Numbered from the stretch's first letter, positions 27,838-38,118 are shown. The stretch is 64,000 bases of DNA from Vibrio ostreae (GCF_019226825.1 NZ_CP076642.1:682001-746000), one strand, 5' to 3'. Made by a program: numbers and translations. The notes: generated by a model from the letters alone, not told the origin.

Positions 27838-28394
27838 CCAGAACGCTAAAGGTGCGCAATACTCATCTTCAGGTTGCACTTTTGGCGAGGTAATTTGTGT
27901 CAAAAGTACAACCTGGGCACATATTTTCTGCGCTACCTGTGCTGGGCATGAAGACAGCCAACCAGCATCAATCACGCCAGCCAGTTAACACCATTTACTT
28001 ATATTTAACAGTTAGTTATCACGTAGAATTTATTTTTGCCCAGGCGCACAATTTTGCATCAACCCGGTTAACTTTGCCCCCGTAATACATTCATACTCAG
28101 TATCAGTTAAGGGCAATACCAAAACTGTCATGACCTGATACCGGGACAACATAACCGAGACTCAGATTGCAGGTTGGCACAGAATACTCTTCTGCTGGAA
28201 ATCGCTGGCAGTATTTGAACCCTTCAGCCGCAGACCTGAACACTGTTATGGTTGCAGTTGTTACCGGTGTAACCGCTGTAATACGGTGCCGTCTATACGG
28301 GCGCCGCACACAGTACTGTGCGAAAGCCTGCCTCTGTCCGCCGTTCATGGTGATTTGCCCTCCCGCGATTTTAAATGAAATCAGGAGCTTCACT
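27838..28394. other. Intergenic region with a long hairpin (27870-27915)
   Basis: No convincing gene is present. A 15-bp stem with one mismatch (CAGGTTGCACTTTTG at 27870-27884 against CAAAAGTACAACCTG at 27901-27915) encloses a 16-base loop and has no T tract. A minus-strand open frame at 28103-28423 has no ribosome-binding site and runs into the yidE start; I do not accept it. The yidE promoter must lie here. Confidence 0.5.
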
Positions 28395-30052
28395 ATGAGT
28401 GATATTGCGCTTTCTATCAGCATTCTGGCGCTGGTGGCAGTGCTGGTCTTATGGATTGGGAACTGGCGGATCTACGGCGTTGGTCTTGGGATTGGCGGAG
28501 TACTGTTTGGCGGTATTCTGGTTGGTCACTATACCGGGGTGTGGGGCGTCACGCTCAACTATGAGACCCTGCACTTTATCCAGGAATTCGGCCTGATCCT
28601 ATTTGTTTACACCATAGGCATTCAGGTAGGGCCGGGCTTCTTTTCTTCGCTGCGCAGTTCCGGCCTCAAGCTGAATGGCTTTGCCGTGCTGATTGTGCTG
28701 CTCGGCTGCACTGTGACGGTTGGTCTGTACTATCTGTTTGATGTCCCTCTGCCGGTGATACTCGGCGTCTTTTCCGGTGCCGTCACCAATACCCCTTCGC
28801 TGGGTGCCGGCCAGCAGATTCTGACCGAACTGGGTGAACAACGCAGCCTGCTTGACCTGACCGGGATGGGCTACGCTATCGCTTATCCGTTTGGTATCTG
28901 CGGTATTTTGCTGACCATGTGGCTGCTAAGAATGATGTTTCGCGTCAATATTAATCACGAAGCTCAGGAGTTCGAGACGCACAACGGGCATAAAAAGAGA
29001 GCCTGCACACCATGAACGTGGCGGTGCGTAACCCCAACCTGAATGGCTTATTCCTCCAAGACATTCCGGCCCTGAGTGAAGGCGACATTGTGTGTTCGCG
29101 CCTCAAACGGGGCGATACTCTGCATGTCCCTAAACCAGAATCGAGAGTCGAAGTCGACGATCTGCTGCACTTGGTCGGCGATAAAAAGGCGCTCGATAAA
29201 GCCCGGCTGGTGATCGGCGAAGAAGTCGATGCATCCCTGTCGACCCGAGGCACAGAATTGCGGGTCCAACGTCTGGTGGTGACCAATGAGATCGTACTGG
29301 GTAAGAAACTGCGCGATCTCGATCTAAAACAGAAATACGATGTGGTGGTCTCTCGTCTTAACCGCGCCGGGATTGAGCTGGTGCCGACCAGTCAGTCGAC
29401 ACTGCAATTCGGTGACATTCTTAATCTGGTCGGCCGTCAGGACGCCATTGAAGCGGTGAGCGGTATTGTCGGTAATGCTCACCAAAAACTGCAACAGGTG
29501 CAGATACTGCCAGTGTTTGTCGGCATTGGTCTTGGCGTGCTGCTTGGCTCTATTCCGTTTTATCTGCCCGGCTTTCCCGCCGCGATAAAACTCGGTTTGG
29601 CGGGTGGCCCGCTGATCGTTGCCTTGATTCTGGCCCGCATTGGCAGCATTGGTAAGCTGTACTGGTTTATGCCACCCAGCGCCAACCTGGCGCTGCGCGA
29701 AATCGGTATTGTGCTGTTTCTGGCCGTAGTCGGACTCAAATCCGGCGGCAATTTTGTCGCCACGCTGGTGGAGGGTGACGGCCTGAGCTGGATGGGTTAT
29801 GGCATGATGATCACCGCAATCCCATTACTGACTGTTGGCATTGTGGCCCGTTTGTTCGGTCAGTTGAATTACCTGACCATCTGCGGCATGCTGGCCGGTT
29901 CGATGACCGATCCACCAGCACTGGCCTTTGCCAATGCGATCCATGAAGAGAGCGGTGCTTCGGCGTTGGCCTATGCCACAGTTTATCCTCTCGTTATGTG
30001 TCTACGCATCCTCTCACCACAAATTCTGGCCTTGATTTTGTGGAGCCTGTGA
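28395..30052 (+). pseudogene. yidE: YidE/AspT-family transporter, frameshifted
   Basis: Together the two frames give a protein of about 552 residues resembling E. coli YidE throughout: [55 protein letters not shown] in the first half; two TrkA-C domains (cytoplasmic) and [45 protein letters not shown] in the second. The family has ten or so helices in two blocks and includes aspartate/alanine antiporters; YidE's substrate is unknown. The break is in a run of five A at 28992-28996; six A restores the frame ([11 protein letters not shown]). AGGAG seven bases ahead supports ATG 28395. Sequencing error is likely. Confidence 0.85.
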
Positions 30053-30077
30053 CTCGATTTTGTAGAGCCTGTGACTC
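30034..30077 (+). repeat. 22-bp tandem duplication across the yidE stop codon
   Basis: Two adjacent 22-base copies (30034-30055 and 30056-30077) differ at one base (TGTGGAG against TGTAGAG). The first copy includes the last codons and TGA of yidE. Confidence 0.85.
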
Positions 30078-30329
30078 TTTGTCCCGGTGTCAGGTCGGCC
30101 AATACCGCGGTATTGGCCCCGCCGCATGACTCATTTTCTCACTCAGGCGCTTGTGAACTCACTCAGCAAACTTGCCTAGCAAGAGTGCTAACAGCGCCGC
30201 ATTGTCAGCATATTTCAGTCAAGCTCACCATCATACTTTAGTGAAAGACGGCACAAGCTCACCGCTCCGGCACACTAATCACGTTATAGTCCAACAAACG
30301 AAACACAATAATAATGATTAGGACGAAGT

Positions 30330-31889
30330 ATGTTATCGACTCAACAACGTTTAGCCTTGGCAACCACACTGGGTGCGGCGCTCACTCTGGCGGGTGGCTG
30401 GCGGCTCGGCATCGAAAGTGGCGGCTTCATTTTTCTCAGCGCTGCTATCCCACTGTTACTCGCTCCCTGGCAAATGCGCAGCCAGCATACAGACGGGCAA
30501 ACCGACTCATACGCCAGCGACGACAATGCCCTGATCGCTGCTCAGATCGGTGCTGAACTGAACAAAAATGCCGTCAGTGCTGCGAAAGTGTCGTATGCAC
30601 TTGATACGGTAAAACAACAGACATCGCGTCAGGTTACATCAATCGAGCGGATTTCTGACAGCTCAGAAGCGATTACCGACACGCTGGCAGTCAGCGCATC
30701 GCACACCAGCTCAGCGCTACAGGCCACTCAAGTGATGCGGGCGACCAGTGAAGAAGGGCGAGCAGAGCTGGATCAAGCGGTGCAAAGTATGCAGCAGCTC
30801 AGTCATCAGACAGACGCATCGGTCGATCAAATCAAGACCCTGGAATCTCAGGTTGAACGTATCGAAACCGTGGTCGAGGTGATTGAAAGTATTGCCGCTC
30901 AAACCAACCTGCTGGCTCTCAACGCCGCAATTGAAGCGGCACGGGCCGGGGAAAGTGGGCGCGGTTTTGCTGTGGTTGCCGATGAAGTGCGTAATCTGGC
31001 AGAACGCACCGCCCGCAGCACCGAAGAAGTTTCGACGATTGTCGGGCAAATTTTCGCTCAGACGCGTCAGGTGACCGCATCGATTGGTGAGTTGTCTACC
31101 AATGTGACACAAGGTGTCGCACGAGTGGAAAGTGTCAGCCAACGCCTGGAAACGATCGCCAGCCAGTCGCAACAGGTAGAACAACAGATGAGTGCCATCA
31201 GTGACGACGTAGCCACTAATGAACAGAGCCTGCGTCAGATCGCCCGTTCCATAACCCATAGTCAGCAGGAATTATCGGCCAGTGATCACGAACTGCTCGA
31301 ACTACAGACCGAAGCAGAACATTTAATGCAACTTGCCGAGCACAGTAACGCGGTCCTGGTCGAACACTATCCGCAATCCATGCACCGGCCTTTCTATGAA
31401 CTGGCCTCGACGCTGGCAACGGCGGTGGGTAAAAAATTCGAACAGGACATCGCCAGTGGCGTGATATCGCAGCAGGCGCTGTTTGACCGTCAGTATCAAC
31501 CCGTTGGCAACACCCAGCCGGCCAAATATCAGACCGCATTTGATCAGTATTGTGACTCGGTCCTTCCTTCCATGCAGGAGCCGGTTCTGACTCAGCGTCC
31601 AGAGATGGTTTATGCCATTGCGACCGACGACCATGGTTACGTCCCGACTCACAATAATCAGTTCTGTCAGCCACTGACCGGCAACCCGCAGCAGGATATG
31701 GTTGGCAACCGCACCAAGCGTATCTTTTCGGACCGGGTCGGCATGCGATGCGGCCAGCATCAGCAGACCATGTTACTGCAAACTTATAAACGCGACACCG
31801 GAGAAGTGATGCACGATATCTCGGTACCCGTTTACGTTAACGGCCGTCACTGGGGCGGAATGCGCCTTGGTTATGCACCACCACAGTAA
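30330..31889 (+). CDS. Methyl-accepting chemotaxis-type signal transducer with C-terminal sensor
   Basis: A 519-residue protein. It has two short N-terminal helices (about 8-45) with almost no periplasmic loop, then a coiled-coil signalling domain with the chemoreceptor hairpin ([21 protein letters not shown] through RNLAERT). After about residue 350 a distinct cytoplasmic domain follows, with [23 protein letters not shown] and GGMRLGY, resembling the ligand-binding part usually found outside the membrane. The receptor therefore probably senses an internal signal and talks to CheW/CheA. No HAMP domain is evident. Ligand unknown. Confidence 0.87.
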   Translation: MLSTQQRLALATTLGAALTLAGGWRLGIESGGFIFLSAAIPLLLAPWQMRSQHTDGQTDSYASDDNALIAAQIGAELNKNAVSAAKVSYALDTVKQQTSRQVTSIERISDSSEAITDTLAVSASHTSSALQATQVMRATSEEGRAELDQAVQSMQQLSHQTDASVDQIKTLESQVERIETVVEVIESIAAQTNLLALNAAIEAARAGESGRGFAVVADEVRNLAERTARSTEEVSTIVGQIFAQTRQVTASIGELSTNVTQGVARVESVSQRLETIASQSQQVEQQMSAISDDVATNEQSLRQIARSITHSQQELSASDHELLELQTEAEHLMQLAEHSNAVLVEHYPQSMHRPFYELASTLATAVGKKFEQDIASGVISQQALFDRQYQPVGNTQPAKYQTAFDQYCDSVLPSMQEPVLTQRPEMVYAIATDDHGYVPTHNNQFCQPLTGNPQQDMVGNRTKRIFSDRVGMRCGQHQQTMLLQTYKRDTGEVMHDISVPVYVNGRHWGGMRLGYAPPQ

Positions 31890-32061
31890 TCCGGCCTGAC
31901 CTTGAGACCTCATTCGGCCCGTCTGCTTTGATCGGCGGGGCGAATTTTTCATTTCCACCGCGGTGAAAGCGTGCCACACCTGCGATTACTGCAATCTAAC
32001 TGTGAGGTTTTGAGCAAGTTTGCCAATTGATAGTGTTGACCAGGTTAATTAGACTCCCGAC

Positions 32062-33447
32062 ATGGACCTGCTTATCATTTTCAAACTTTATCTTCTTTCC
32101 GGACTGGCTTTTTTTGCCATCGCTTTCGCTATTTTCTCGCGTAACCTCAACAACAGCCAAATTCTGATTGCCAAAGTACTGCCGATTTTCGCCCTGTTCG
32201 GGCTTGTTCATGCTGCGCATCTGTGGTCTGAACTCTATTTCGATCTCTATCAGCATGAATTCGCTTTGACCCGGCAGTTGGAAACATTCCTAGTGCTCAA
32301 ATTGGCGCTCTCATTTATGCCCTTGGCTTACTTTGCCTGGCGCATGCTGGAACTGACACGCTGGAAAGCGTCTCTGCTACGCCGGATTAAACGTGTTATC
32401 GGGCTGCTGACAATCATTTTACTCAGCCACCTGTGCTGGATATACAGCCAATTCAGCTATCCGGTGTTTGTGCACTATGCCAGTAACTATCTTTATTGGA
32501 CCTTGGGCGTCGGATTCAGCATTCTAGCTGGCTACACGCTTTTTTCTTATGCACATCGTATCGCTGGCAACGGCTACGGCTCACCGCTACCGTTTCAGGC
32601 ACTAGGATTATCACTGATCAGCTACGCGCTTTGCGCCAGCCTGCTCGGAGAGGACACTGAACCTTTGTGGGTACATCTTCTGCGTCTGGTCTGTGCTTAT
32701 GCCGTGATGCTCAGCCTCTGGCATACACTGCGTGTTTTTGACCGTGAGCACGACCAGCAGTTGCAGTCAAACCTGCAATTGTCTCTGCAGGATGCCAAAT
32801 TGCGCGAGCTTGGCGAACTGACCTCGGCGATTGCCCACGAGATCAAAACGCCGCTTAGCAGTGCCATGATGAGCTGTGATTTACTTGAGCGCCAACTGAT
32901 AGATAATGCCAATCACAAGCGCCAGATTGACCGTATCCGCTTTGGCTTAAACCGCGCTGCAGAAATCAGCCAGGAGGTACTCAACTATGCACATCACAGA
33001 CCGATTCAGCGTCAGCCCGTCAACCTGTCACAGGTCATTGAGCAAGCTTTAACGCTCAATCAATACCGGCTGGAAGAGTTCGATGTGCAGGTTGACGTTG
33101 ACCATCAGTTGGGCATTTCCGGTGATGCCGGCTTGCTGGAAGAAGTGTTCAGCAACCTGATTGGTAACAGCGTTGATGCCAGTCATGACACCAAGGTATT
33201 GCGTATCCGGGCTATTCAGAATCAACAATACGCCATCGTCACCTTCACTGACTGTGGGAGTGGAATGCCGGATGCCCTGTTACATAAGGCGACCCAACCG
33301 TTTTTTACCACTAAACCCAAAGGTGAAGGAACCGGTATGGGCCTGGCGCTATGCAAACAAATCATTATGCAACACAACGGCGAACTACTGCTCTATAACC
33401 ACGATAACGGCCTGACGGTGGAAGTTCGCATTCCGAGGAGTATTTGA
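32062..33447 (+). CDS. Membrane sensor histidine kinase
   Basis: A 461-residue kinase. The first 230 residues are mostly membrane (about six or seven helices, no large outer loop), suggesting that it senses a membrane or lipid-soluble signal. The kinase core has the phosphorylated His259 in AIAHEIKTPL, N box (NLIGNSVDAS), G1 (DCGSGMP), F box (PFFTTK) and G2 (GTGMGLAL). Its stop codon overlaps the ATG of the response regulator (TGATG), so the two are a coupled pair. Confidence 0.9.
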   Translation: MDLLIIFKLYLLSGLAFFAIAFAIFSRNLNNSQILIAKVLPIFALFGLVHAAHLWSELYFDLYQHEFALTRQLETFLVLKLALSFMPLAYFAWRMLELTRWKASLLRRIKRVIGLLTIILLSHLCWIYSQFSYPVFVHYASNYLYWTLGVGFSILAGYTLFSYAHRIAGNGYGSPLPFQALGLSLISYALCASLLGEDTEPLWVHLLRLVCAYAVMLSLWHTLRVFDREHDQQLQSNLQLSLQDAKLRELGELTSAIAHEIKTPLSSAMMSCDLLERQLIDNANHKRQIDRIRFGLNRAAEISQEVLNYAHHRPIQRQPVNLSQVIEQALTLNQYRLEEFDVQVDVDHQLGISGDAGLLEEVFSNLIGNSVDASHDTKVLRIRAIQNQQYAIVTFTDCGSGMPDALLHKATQPFFTTKPKGEGTGMGLALCKQIIMQHNGELLLYNHDNGLTVEVRIPRSI

Positions 33448-34079
33448 TGACTTTAAAACTGTTACTGGCAGAAGACGATCCGCAACTGCGTGAAGTCCTG
33501 CTTGAAGCTTTGGCACTGGAATCGTTTGAAGTGACTGCTTTTGATAATGCTGAAGATGCCCTGGATGCCGCGGCCAGGCAGCCGTTCGAACTGGCTCTGT
33601 TTGATGTCGTGATGGGTGGCATGACAGGTATTGATGCGCTGACAACACTACGCCGCCTGCAACCTAACATCGGCATTGTCATCACCACCGCTTTTGCCAC
33701 CGTCGATCTGGCCGTTGATGCCATGAAAAAAGGCGCGGATGAGTTTCTCACCAAGCCGTTTAATCTGGCCACCTTGTCGGTAACTCTGAAACGGGTCCAT
33801 GCTGAGCGCAGCCCGAAAGCCCAGATTGAAGAACGTCATCATGACCAGATCTTCAGCGCCCTCTCCAATCCGATTCGACGCACCGTGGTGAAACAGCTCA
33901 AATTACACCGCAAAGTCAAATTTATGGATTTGTGTCGCATGGTGGGGGTCGAAGATCATACCAAATTTAACTTTCACTTACGCCAACTGGTCAACAGCGG
34001 CCTGGTGGTTAAAGAAGAAAAGCGGGTCTATTCTCTGACCGCACAGGGCCAGCAAATATACGCCAGCTTGCTGCTGTGA
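33447..34079 (+). CDS. Response regulator with ArsR-like winged-helix output
   Basis: Residues 1-120 are a receiver domain with phospho-acceptor Asp53 (ALFDVVMGGMTG), the switch Thr/Ala region and Lys in LTKPFN. The output half (about 135-210) is an ArsR-like winged helix: IFSALSNPIRRTVVKQLKL, then VEDHTKFNFHLRQLVNSGLVV, ending in a wing. This output is unusual; most regulators of this size use OmpR or NarL domains. ATG 33447 is chosen because GAGGAG lies six bases ahead and it overlaps the kinase stop codon. Confidence 0.88.
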   Translation: MTLKLLLAEDDPQLREVLLEALALESFEVTAFDNAEDALDAAARQPFELALFDVVMGGMTGIDALTTLRRLQPNIGIVITTAFATVDLAVDAMKKGADEFLTKPFNLATLSVTLKRVHAERSPKAQIEERHHDQIFSALSNPIRRTVVKQLKLHRKVKFMDLCRMVGVEDHTKFNFHLRQLVNSGLVVKEEKRVYSLTAQGQQIYASLLL

Positions 34080-34125
34080 ATCGTGATCACGTGTAACGCG
34101 GCGCGGACAGCGTAAGTCGCACAAG

Positions 34126-34153
34126 TTCACCTTGCCCTTATTGGCAAGGTGAA
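34126..34153. other. 11-bp perfect hairpin between the regulator and STAS genes
   Basis: TTCACCTTGCC (34126-34136) pairs perfectly with GGCAAGGTGAA (34143-34153) around a six-base loop. No T tract follows, so it is not a standard terminator; RNA processing, partial termination or an operator are possible. Confidence 0.6.
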
Positions 34154-34209
34154 ACCCTAAGCCCTATTCTTTAAATGGAGCTTGTTTCAAGCCAGAAAGG
34201 GGGTGACCT

Positions 34210-34575
34210 ATGTTTTCCGTTAACCGTCATGGAGAAAACCGCCTCGATATTCAAATCAGCGGTACTCTTGATAAAGAAGGCATGACTTTCGCTTTGGATC
34301 AACTGCTGACCCAGGGGGAAGGCATGCAAAATGGCGTGATGCTGTACGATGTCATCGATTATCATCTGCCAACACTGGATGCCATCTGGGTTGAACTGAA
34401 ACAGATGCCTGAATTAATTGCCCTAATGCGACGTTTCAATAAGGCCGCGATTCTGTCCGATAAACAGTGGATCAAAACCGCCAGTGAACTAGAGGGGAAA
34501 CTGATGCCCCATATCGAAATCAAGGCGTTTGACCGCAGCGAAAAAGCGCAGGCTGAAGCCTGGCTAAACAGCTGA
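34210..34575 (+). CDS. SpoIIAA-like (STAS/SEC14) domain protein
   Basis: A 121-residue protein that is essentially one SpoIIAA-like domain, with the pattern RLDIQISGTLDKEGM at the start and AILSDKQWIKTASELEGKL in the C-terminal half. Members are small cytoplasmic proteins of uncertain function. It is 130 bases behind the response regulator, with a hairpin in the gap. GGGGGTGA ahead of ATG 34210 is a good ribosome-binding site. Confidence 0.82.
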   Translation: MFSVNRHGENRLDIQISGTLDKEGMTFALDQLLTQGEGMQNGVMLYDVIDYHLPTLDAIWVELKQMPELIALMRRFNKAAILSDKQWIKTASELEGKLMPHIEIKAFDRSEKAQAEAWLNS

Positions 34576-34850
34576 TCAGTTCTGGCGAAGCAGCCGTTCG
34601 ACGAAGGGCCGGGCTACCCCGGCCGCTGCGGCTAATCCGCTTCTTTTGCCCCATCTTTCACTCCTCTGTCATTCTTCCACTCTCCCGTCATTCTTTTAAC
34701 TTTCCTGCCAAGCATCACCATTGACGATAATTTTTGTTATCCATATCATCTTTAAAACAAGCAGTTACATATCAATTCATTGCAGTTATGCTAAGGTAGA
34801 AGCCTGTCTATTCATGCAATTTGAGCTAAAAATATTATAAAGAGGCAATA

Positions 34851-35465
34851 ATGAAATTAAGCAGTTGGTTACTTCCTGTAATTACAATCTTTGGTCTCAA
34901 TGCTGCGGCATTTGCACAAGAAGATAACAATACTGACAAAAAACAGGATATCGGCCATGTCTACATAAACGCAGACTTGGCATTTTTTAACGATGCTGAA
35001 TTGGAAAGTGGTAACGGCAAAATCAAAGAAAACGGTGACTTTGGCGATTTTGGATACAACCTCGCCGCCGGATACGAATTTAACACCCATCGCGATGTAA
35101 AATTGGGCGTAGAAATTGAGTACCGCCATTTCGGCACAGTACAATATGCTGATTTAGTTGATGCAGACGGCGATGCAGTTTTTTTTAACATCAAGCCTCG
35201 TTTCATTAAGCATTACAAGCAAGTAGATGCTTATGTTAGTCTGATTGGCGGCATAGGGCATCTTGACTTTGAACTAGAAAACACATCAACCGGAGCTTCC
35301 GCGTCAGCGTCTAAGGGCGGCTTCCAGTATGGTGCGGAGATCGGCGTCGCGTTTCGCAACAACATGAGTCTGCATGCCGGATACCGTATCGCTCAAGCAC
35401 AAGATGTAGAAGACATAGATATCACAGTGTCGACTGGCTACATTGGTATAGGTTACCAGTTTTAA
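34851..35465 (+). CDS. Small outer-membrane beta-barrel protein
   Basis: A 204-residue protein with a signal peptide (ending AAAFAQ) and alternating hydrophobic strands ending in the aromatic C-terminus YIGIGYQF expected for insertion by the BAM complex. It fits the eight-stranded OmpA-N/OmpW-like size class; loops are acidic (ELESGNGKIKENGDFGDFG). Role unknown: adhesion, serum resistance and small-solute binding are seen in similar proteins. Its codon and base use is more AT-rich than its neighbours. Confidence 0.82.
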   Translation: MKLSSWLLPVITIFGLNAAAFAQEDNNTDKKQDIGHVYINADLAFFNDAELESGNGKIKENGDFGDFGYNLAAGYEFNTHRDVKLGVEIEYRHFGTVQYADLVDADGDAVFFNIKPRFIKHYKQVDAYVSLIGGIGHLDFELENTSTGASASASKGGFQYGAEIGVAFRNNMSLHAGYRIAQAQDVEDIDITVSTGYIGIGYQF

Positions 35466-35550
35466 TCTAAAGAGCAGGCCTGCCGGCGATCAACATCTAT
35501 TTTTACCAAAATCTAAAATCTTCGCAGGCCGCTATTGTTCAGGAGATCGT

Positions 35551-36648
35551 ATGTACACAGGAAACATTGACGAGCTGTTGGGGTGCGAACTGCCCATTAT
35601 TCAAGCGCCGATGGCTGGTGTGCAAGACAGCGAACTGGCCATCGCGGTGTGTCAGGCCGGGGGCCTGGGCTCCCTGCCCTGCGCAATGCTGAGTGCAGAC
35701 GGCATGGTGGAGGAAATTAAACTCATTCAACGTTCAACGGATAAACCGTTTAATCTCAACTTTTTCTGCCACTCCATGCCTGCCTTCGATCCTGAAAAGC
35801 AACAACGCTGGCAAACCACACTGAGCCCTTATTTTCAGCAACTGAACGCCGAGTTACCGGCGGCAGAGAATGGGGCCAGCCGGATGCCGTTCAGCCACGA
35901 TATCGCCGATGCCATCGAGCCGTTTCACCCCCGGGTACTGAGTTTTCATTTCGGGCTGCCGGAGCCGGATCTGCTCAAACGAATCCAGCATTGGGACTGT
36001 ACAATTCTCGCCTCCGCGACCACCTTACAGGAAGCACACTGGCTTGAAGCTCGCGGTGTTGATGCCATTATTGCTCAGGGCGTCGAAGCCGGAGGACATC
36101 GCGGTATGTTCCTCAGTCAAGACACCAGCACCCAAATCAGTACTACCGCACTGGTGCCACAAATCGCTCAGCAAGTGCGGGTACCCGTCATTGCTGCCGG
36201 TGGCATCGCTGACAGCCGTGGTATTCAGGCGGCACTGATGCTGGGAGCCAGCGCCGTTCAACTCGGCACGGCTTACCTGCTGTGTACAGAGGCAAAAACA
36301 TCGTCGTTGCATCGTGCTGCGATTAAAAGTGAGCGCTCGCAACATACGGCCCTGACCAACCTGTTTTCCGGTCGTCCGGCACGCGGCATCGTCAATCGGT
36401 TAATGAGCGAGCAAGGTTACCTCAGCGATTCGGTCGCTGATTTCCCGTATGCCGCCAGCGAAGTCACTGCCTTGCGTAAACTGGCGGAAAGCCAGGGCCT
36501 TGATGACTTTTCTCCACTATGGTGCGGGCAAAACCCATCCGGCTGCGTTGAAATTTCTGCAGCGGAGCTGACCCTGCTGCTGGCGTGTGAAAGCGGAATG
36601 ATCGATTGTCAGTACCTGCATGATGAGCCCTACCCTTACTCAATCTGA
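35551..36648 (+). CDS. Nitronate monooxygenase (2-nitropropane dioxygenase family)
   Basis: A 365-residue FMN enzyme with a TIM-barrel fold that oxidises alkyl nitronates. Visible motifs are PIIQAPMAGVQD at the start, PFNLNFFCH, AQGVEAGGHRGMF with the catalytic-type His, and the FMN phosphate-binding VPVIAAGGIADSRG and MLGASAVQLGTAYL. CAGGAGAT precedes ATG 35551. It stands alone, 85 bases after the outer-membrane gene. Confidence 0.9.
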   Translation: MYTGNIDELLGCELPIIQAPMAGVQDSELAIAVCQAGGLGSLPCAMLSADGMVEEIKLIQRSTDKPFNLNFFCHSMPAFDPEKQQRWQTTLSPYFQQLNAELPAAENGASRMPFSHDIADAIEPFHPRVLSFHFGLPEPDLLKRIQHWDCTILASATTLQEAHWLEARGVDAIIAQGVEAGGHRGMFLSQDTSTQISTTALVPQIAQQVRVPVIAAGGIADSRGIQAALMLGASAVQLGTAYLLCTEAKTSSLHRAAIKSERSQHTALTNLFSGRPARGIVNRLMSEQGYLSDSVADFPYAASEVTALRKLAESQGLDDFSPLWCGQNPSGCVEISAAELTLLLACESGMIDCQYLHDEPYPYSI

Positions 36649-37401
36649 ATTAGTTCTCACCATTTTCATCACCAGACACAAACGTGAAAAAGAGTCACTA
36701 TTGTATCCTTAGTCTTTGACGTTACTGAATATCAAACCGTTATCATCAAGATCAAACTTGCACAGAAATCAACCTAATTTCTTCGTCAATAGCGCTGGCT
36801 GATATGCGCTATCATGACCTAAATTCAAACACTGCTGAGAATGATCGTTAACGCGCACTAAAATAGCGATTCAGGTGTATTAAATATACGTAAGATTAAA
36901 ACCGCAAAGAAATTTAAACTTGGCAGGAAACTCTCTCCATAATCAGTTAATTTCTCAGACAAAAATTTCACACGCCGTCCCCTAACCGCCTTCAAACAAC
37001 AGGCATATCGATAAATATGAAATTTATCATTTCATTTTTACTGATGAGATTCATTTGTTTTTGCAAAAATAAAGCGATAAAGTAAACACAAGGTTATAAA
37101 TTAATGCAGACACGGGTGATGTTAACATCATTTGCGATTTTCAATTTATAGGGTATTGGTTTATTAACCCAAATAAAAGCTAACTCTGATTTATATTAAT
37201 CACCACTCTGAATGAATTTATTCAGAGTGGATTTTTATTTAAATAATGTTTAAATTTGAACCATAGCAAAATAAATCATTATAAATAGTAAACCTATATT
37301 TCATTCAATGCATATCAATAAATAACATCACTCAAATATATCAGGGTTGAACAATTTTCTCTTCAACCCTGAAAAATATCGCGAGATAAGTAAGTTTGGA
37401 G
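36649..37401. other. Long AT-rich intergenic region, possible small RNA
   Basis: No protein gene is present in these 750 bases. The sequence is clearly more AT-rich than its surroundings and contains a perfect palindrome TGATGTTAACATCA (37118-37131), a forward-facing terminator at 37203-37236 with no gene to serve, and a stem-loop with arms AGGGTTGAA/TTCAACCCT at about 37343-37370. Confidence 0.6.
37203..37236 (+). terminator. Forward intrinsic terminator with no upstream gene
   Basis: CCACTCTGAAT (37203-37213) pairs with ATTCAGAGTGG (37220-37230), followed by ATTTTT. The nearest upstream gene ends 550 bases away, which suggests that a small RNA ends here. Confidence 0.7.
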
Positions 37402-38118
37402 TTAGTTGCTGACGAAAATTCGCGCATTACGCGGTTGAATCGGACGATTGTTTTTGCCCATCATACCGGTCAGGACCGCCCGTTGTTGCTCCGACAATGC
37501 TTTGGGCTGCTGCATAACAAACCAACGCACACCTTCACTGCAGGGTGGTGTCGTGAGAGAACCGTTGAAACGGTAGTAATGATTGGTCTCCGGCAGCAGC
37601 GTGTCGACGGCAAACGGATGAGCCAGATCGACCGTGTGCCCCTTATCAGGCAGAGACTCGGTCAATTGCTTGAGAGCAGGATTCTCTGAACCCATATCGA
37701 ACATAACCGCGACCACGGCCAGACTTCCCTGCTCATCGGCATTCACAAAATGCGCTTCCAGCGGGTATTGATAGGCCTTAATCAGGTTTTCCGACGGAGT
37801 ATGGAAATGAAACTGCTTGAGGGTGAATGTTTTACCATCAACTTGCAGCTGATTATTACCTTCTACCGTCGCTTGCAAGGTGTGACCATTGTTAGTCAGA
37901 GCGGTTACCTGCCCCTGATAACTGACATTGAGTGCGGAAAGATTAGCGGGTAAGGCGCCTTCAATATCGACCGGACTTTGATTTTGTCCCTTCGCACAGG
38001 TCTGTGAAACACCGCCCCAATGCGCCGGGCCATGACTCCCCTCATATCCCCATTCCGATGCCGCCGCTCCGGCACTGTAAAAAGCACACACAGACATTGC
38101 CAGCAAAAGCTTGTTCAT
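37402..38118 (-). CDS. cah: Alpha-carbonic anhydrase, periplasmic
   Basis: A 238-residue enzyme that interconverts CO2 and bicarbonate. It has a signal peptide (ending SAGAAA) and the full alpha-class core: GVSQTCAKGQNQSPVDI, zinc ligands His104 and His106 in FHFHTPSEN, His123 in EAHFVN, and GSLTTPPCSEGVRW. Two Cys (CAKG and PPCSEG) are placed for the usual disulfide. CAAGGAGAT precedes ATG 38118. Single-gene unit. Confidence 0.92.
   Translation of the reverse strand: MNKLLLAMSVCAFYSAGAAASEWGYEGSHGPAHWGGVSQTCAKGQNQSPVDIEGALPANLSALNVSYQGQVTALTNNGHTLQATVEGNNQLQVDGKTFTLKQFHFHTPSENLIKAYQYPLEAHFVNADEQGSLAVVAVMFDMGSENPALKQLTESLPDKGHTVDLAHPFAVDTLLPETNHYYRFNGSLTTPPCSEGVRWFVMQQPKALSEQQRAVLTGMMGKNNRPIQPRNARIFVSN

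Noticed and set aside
28103..28423. 106-codon minus-strand frame ahead of yidE
   Set aside because: No ribosome-binding site or signal peptide, and it overlaps the yidE start and promoter; I could not support it.
30717..31259. 180-codon minus-strand frame inside the chemoreceptor gene
   Set aside because: Mirror of the strongly conserved signalling domain; Cys/His-rich shadow composition.
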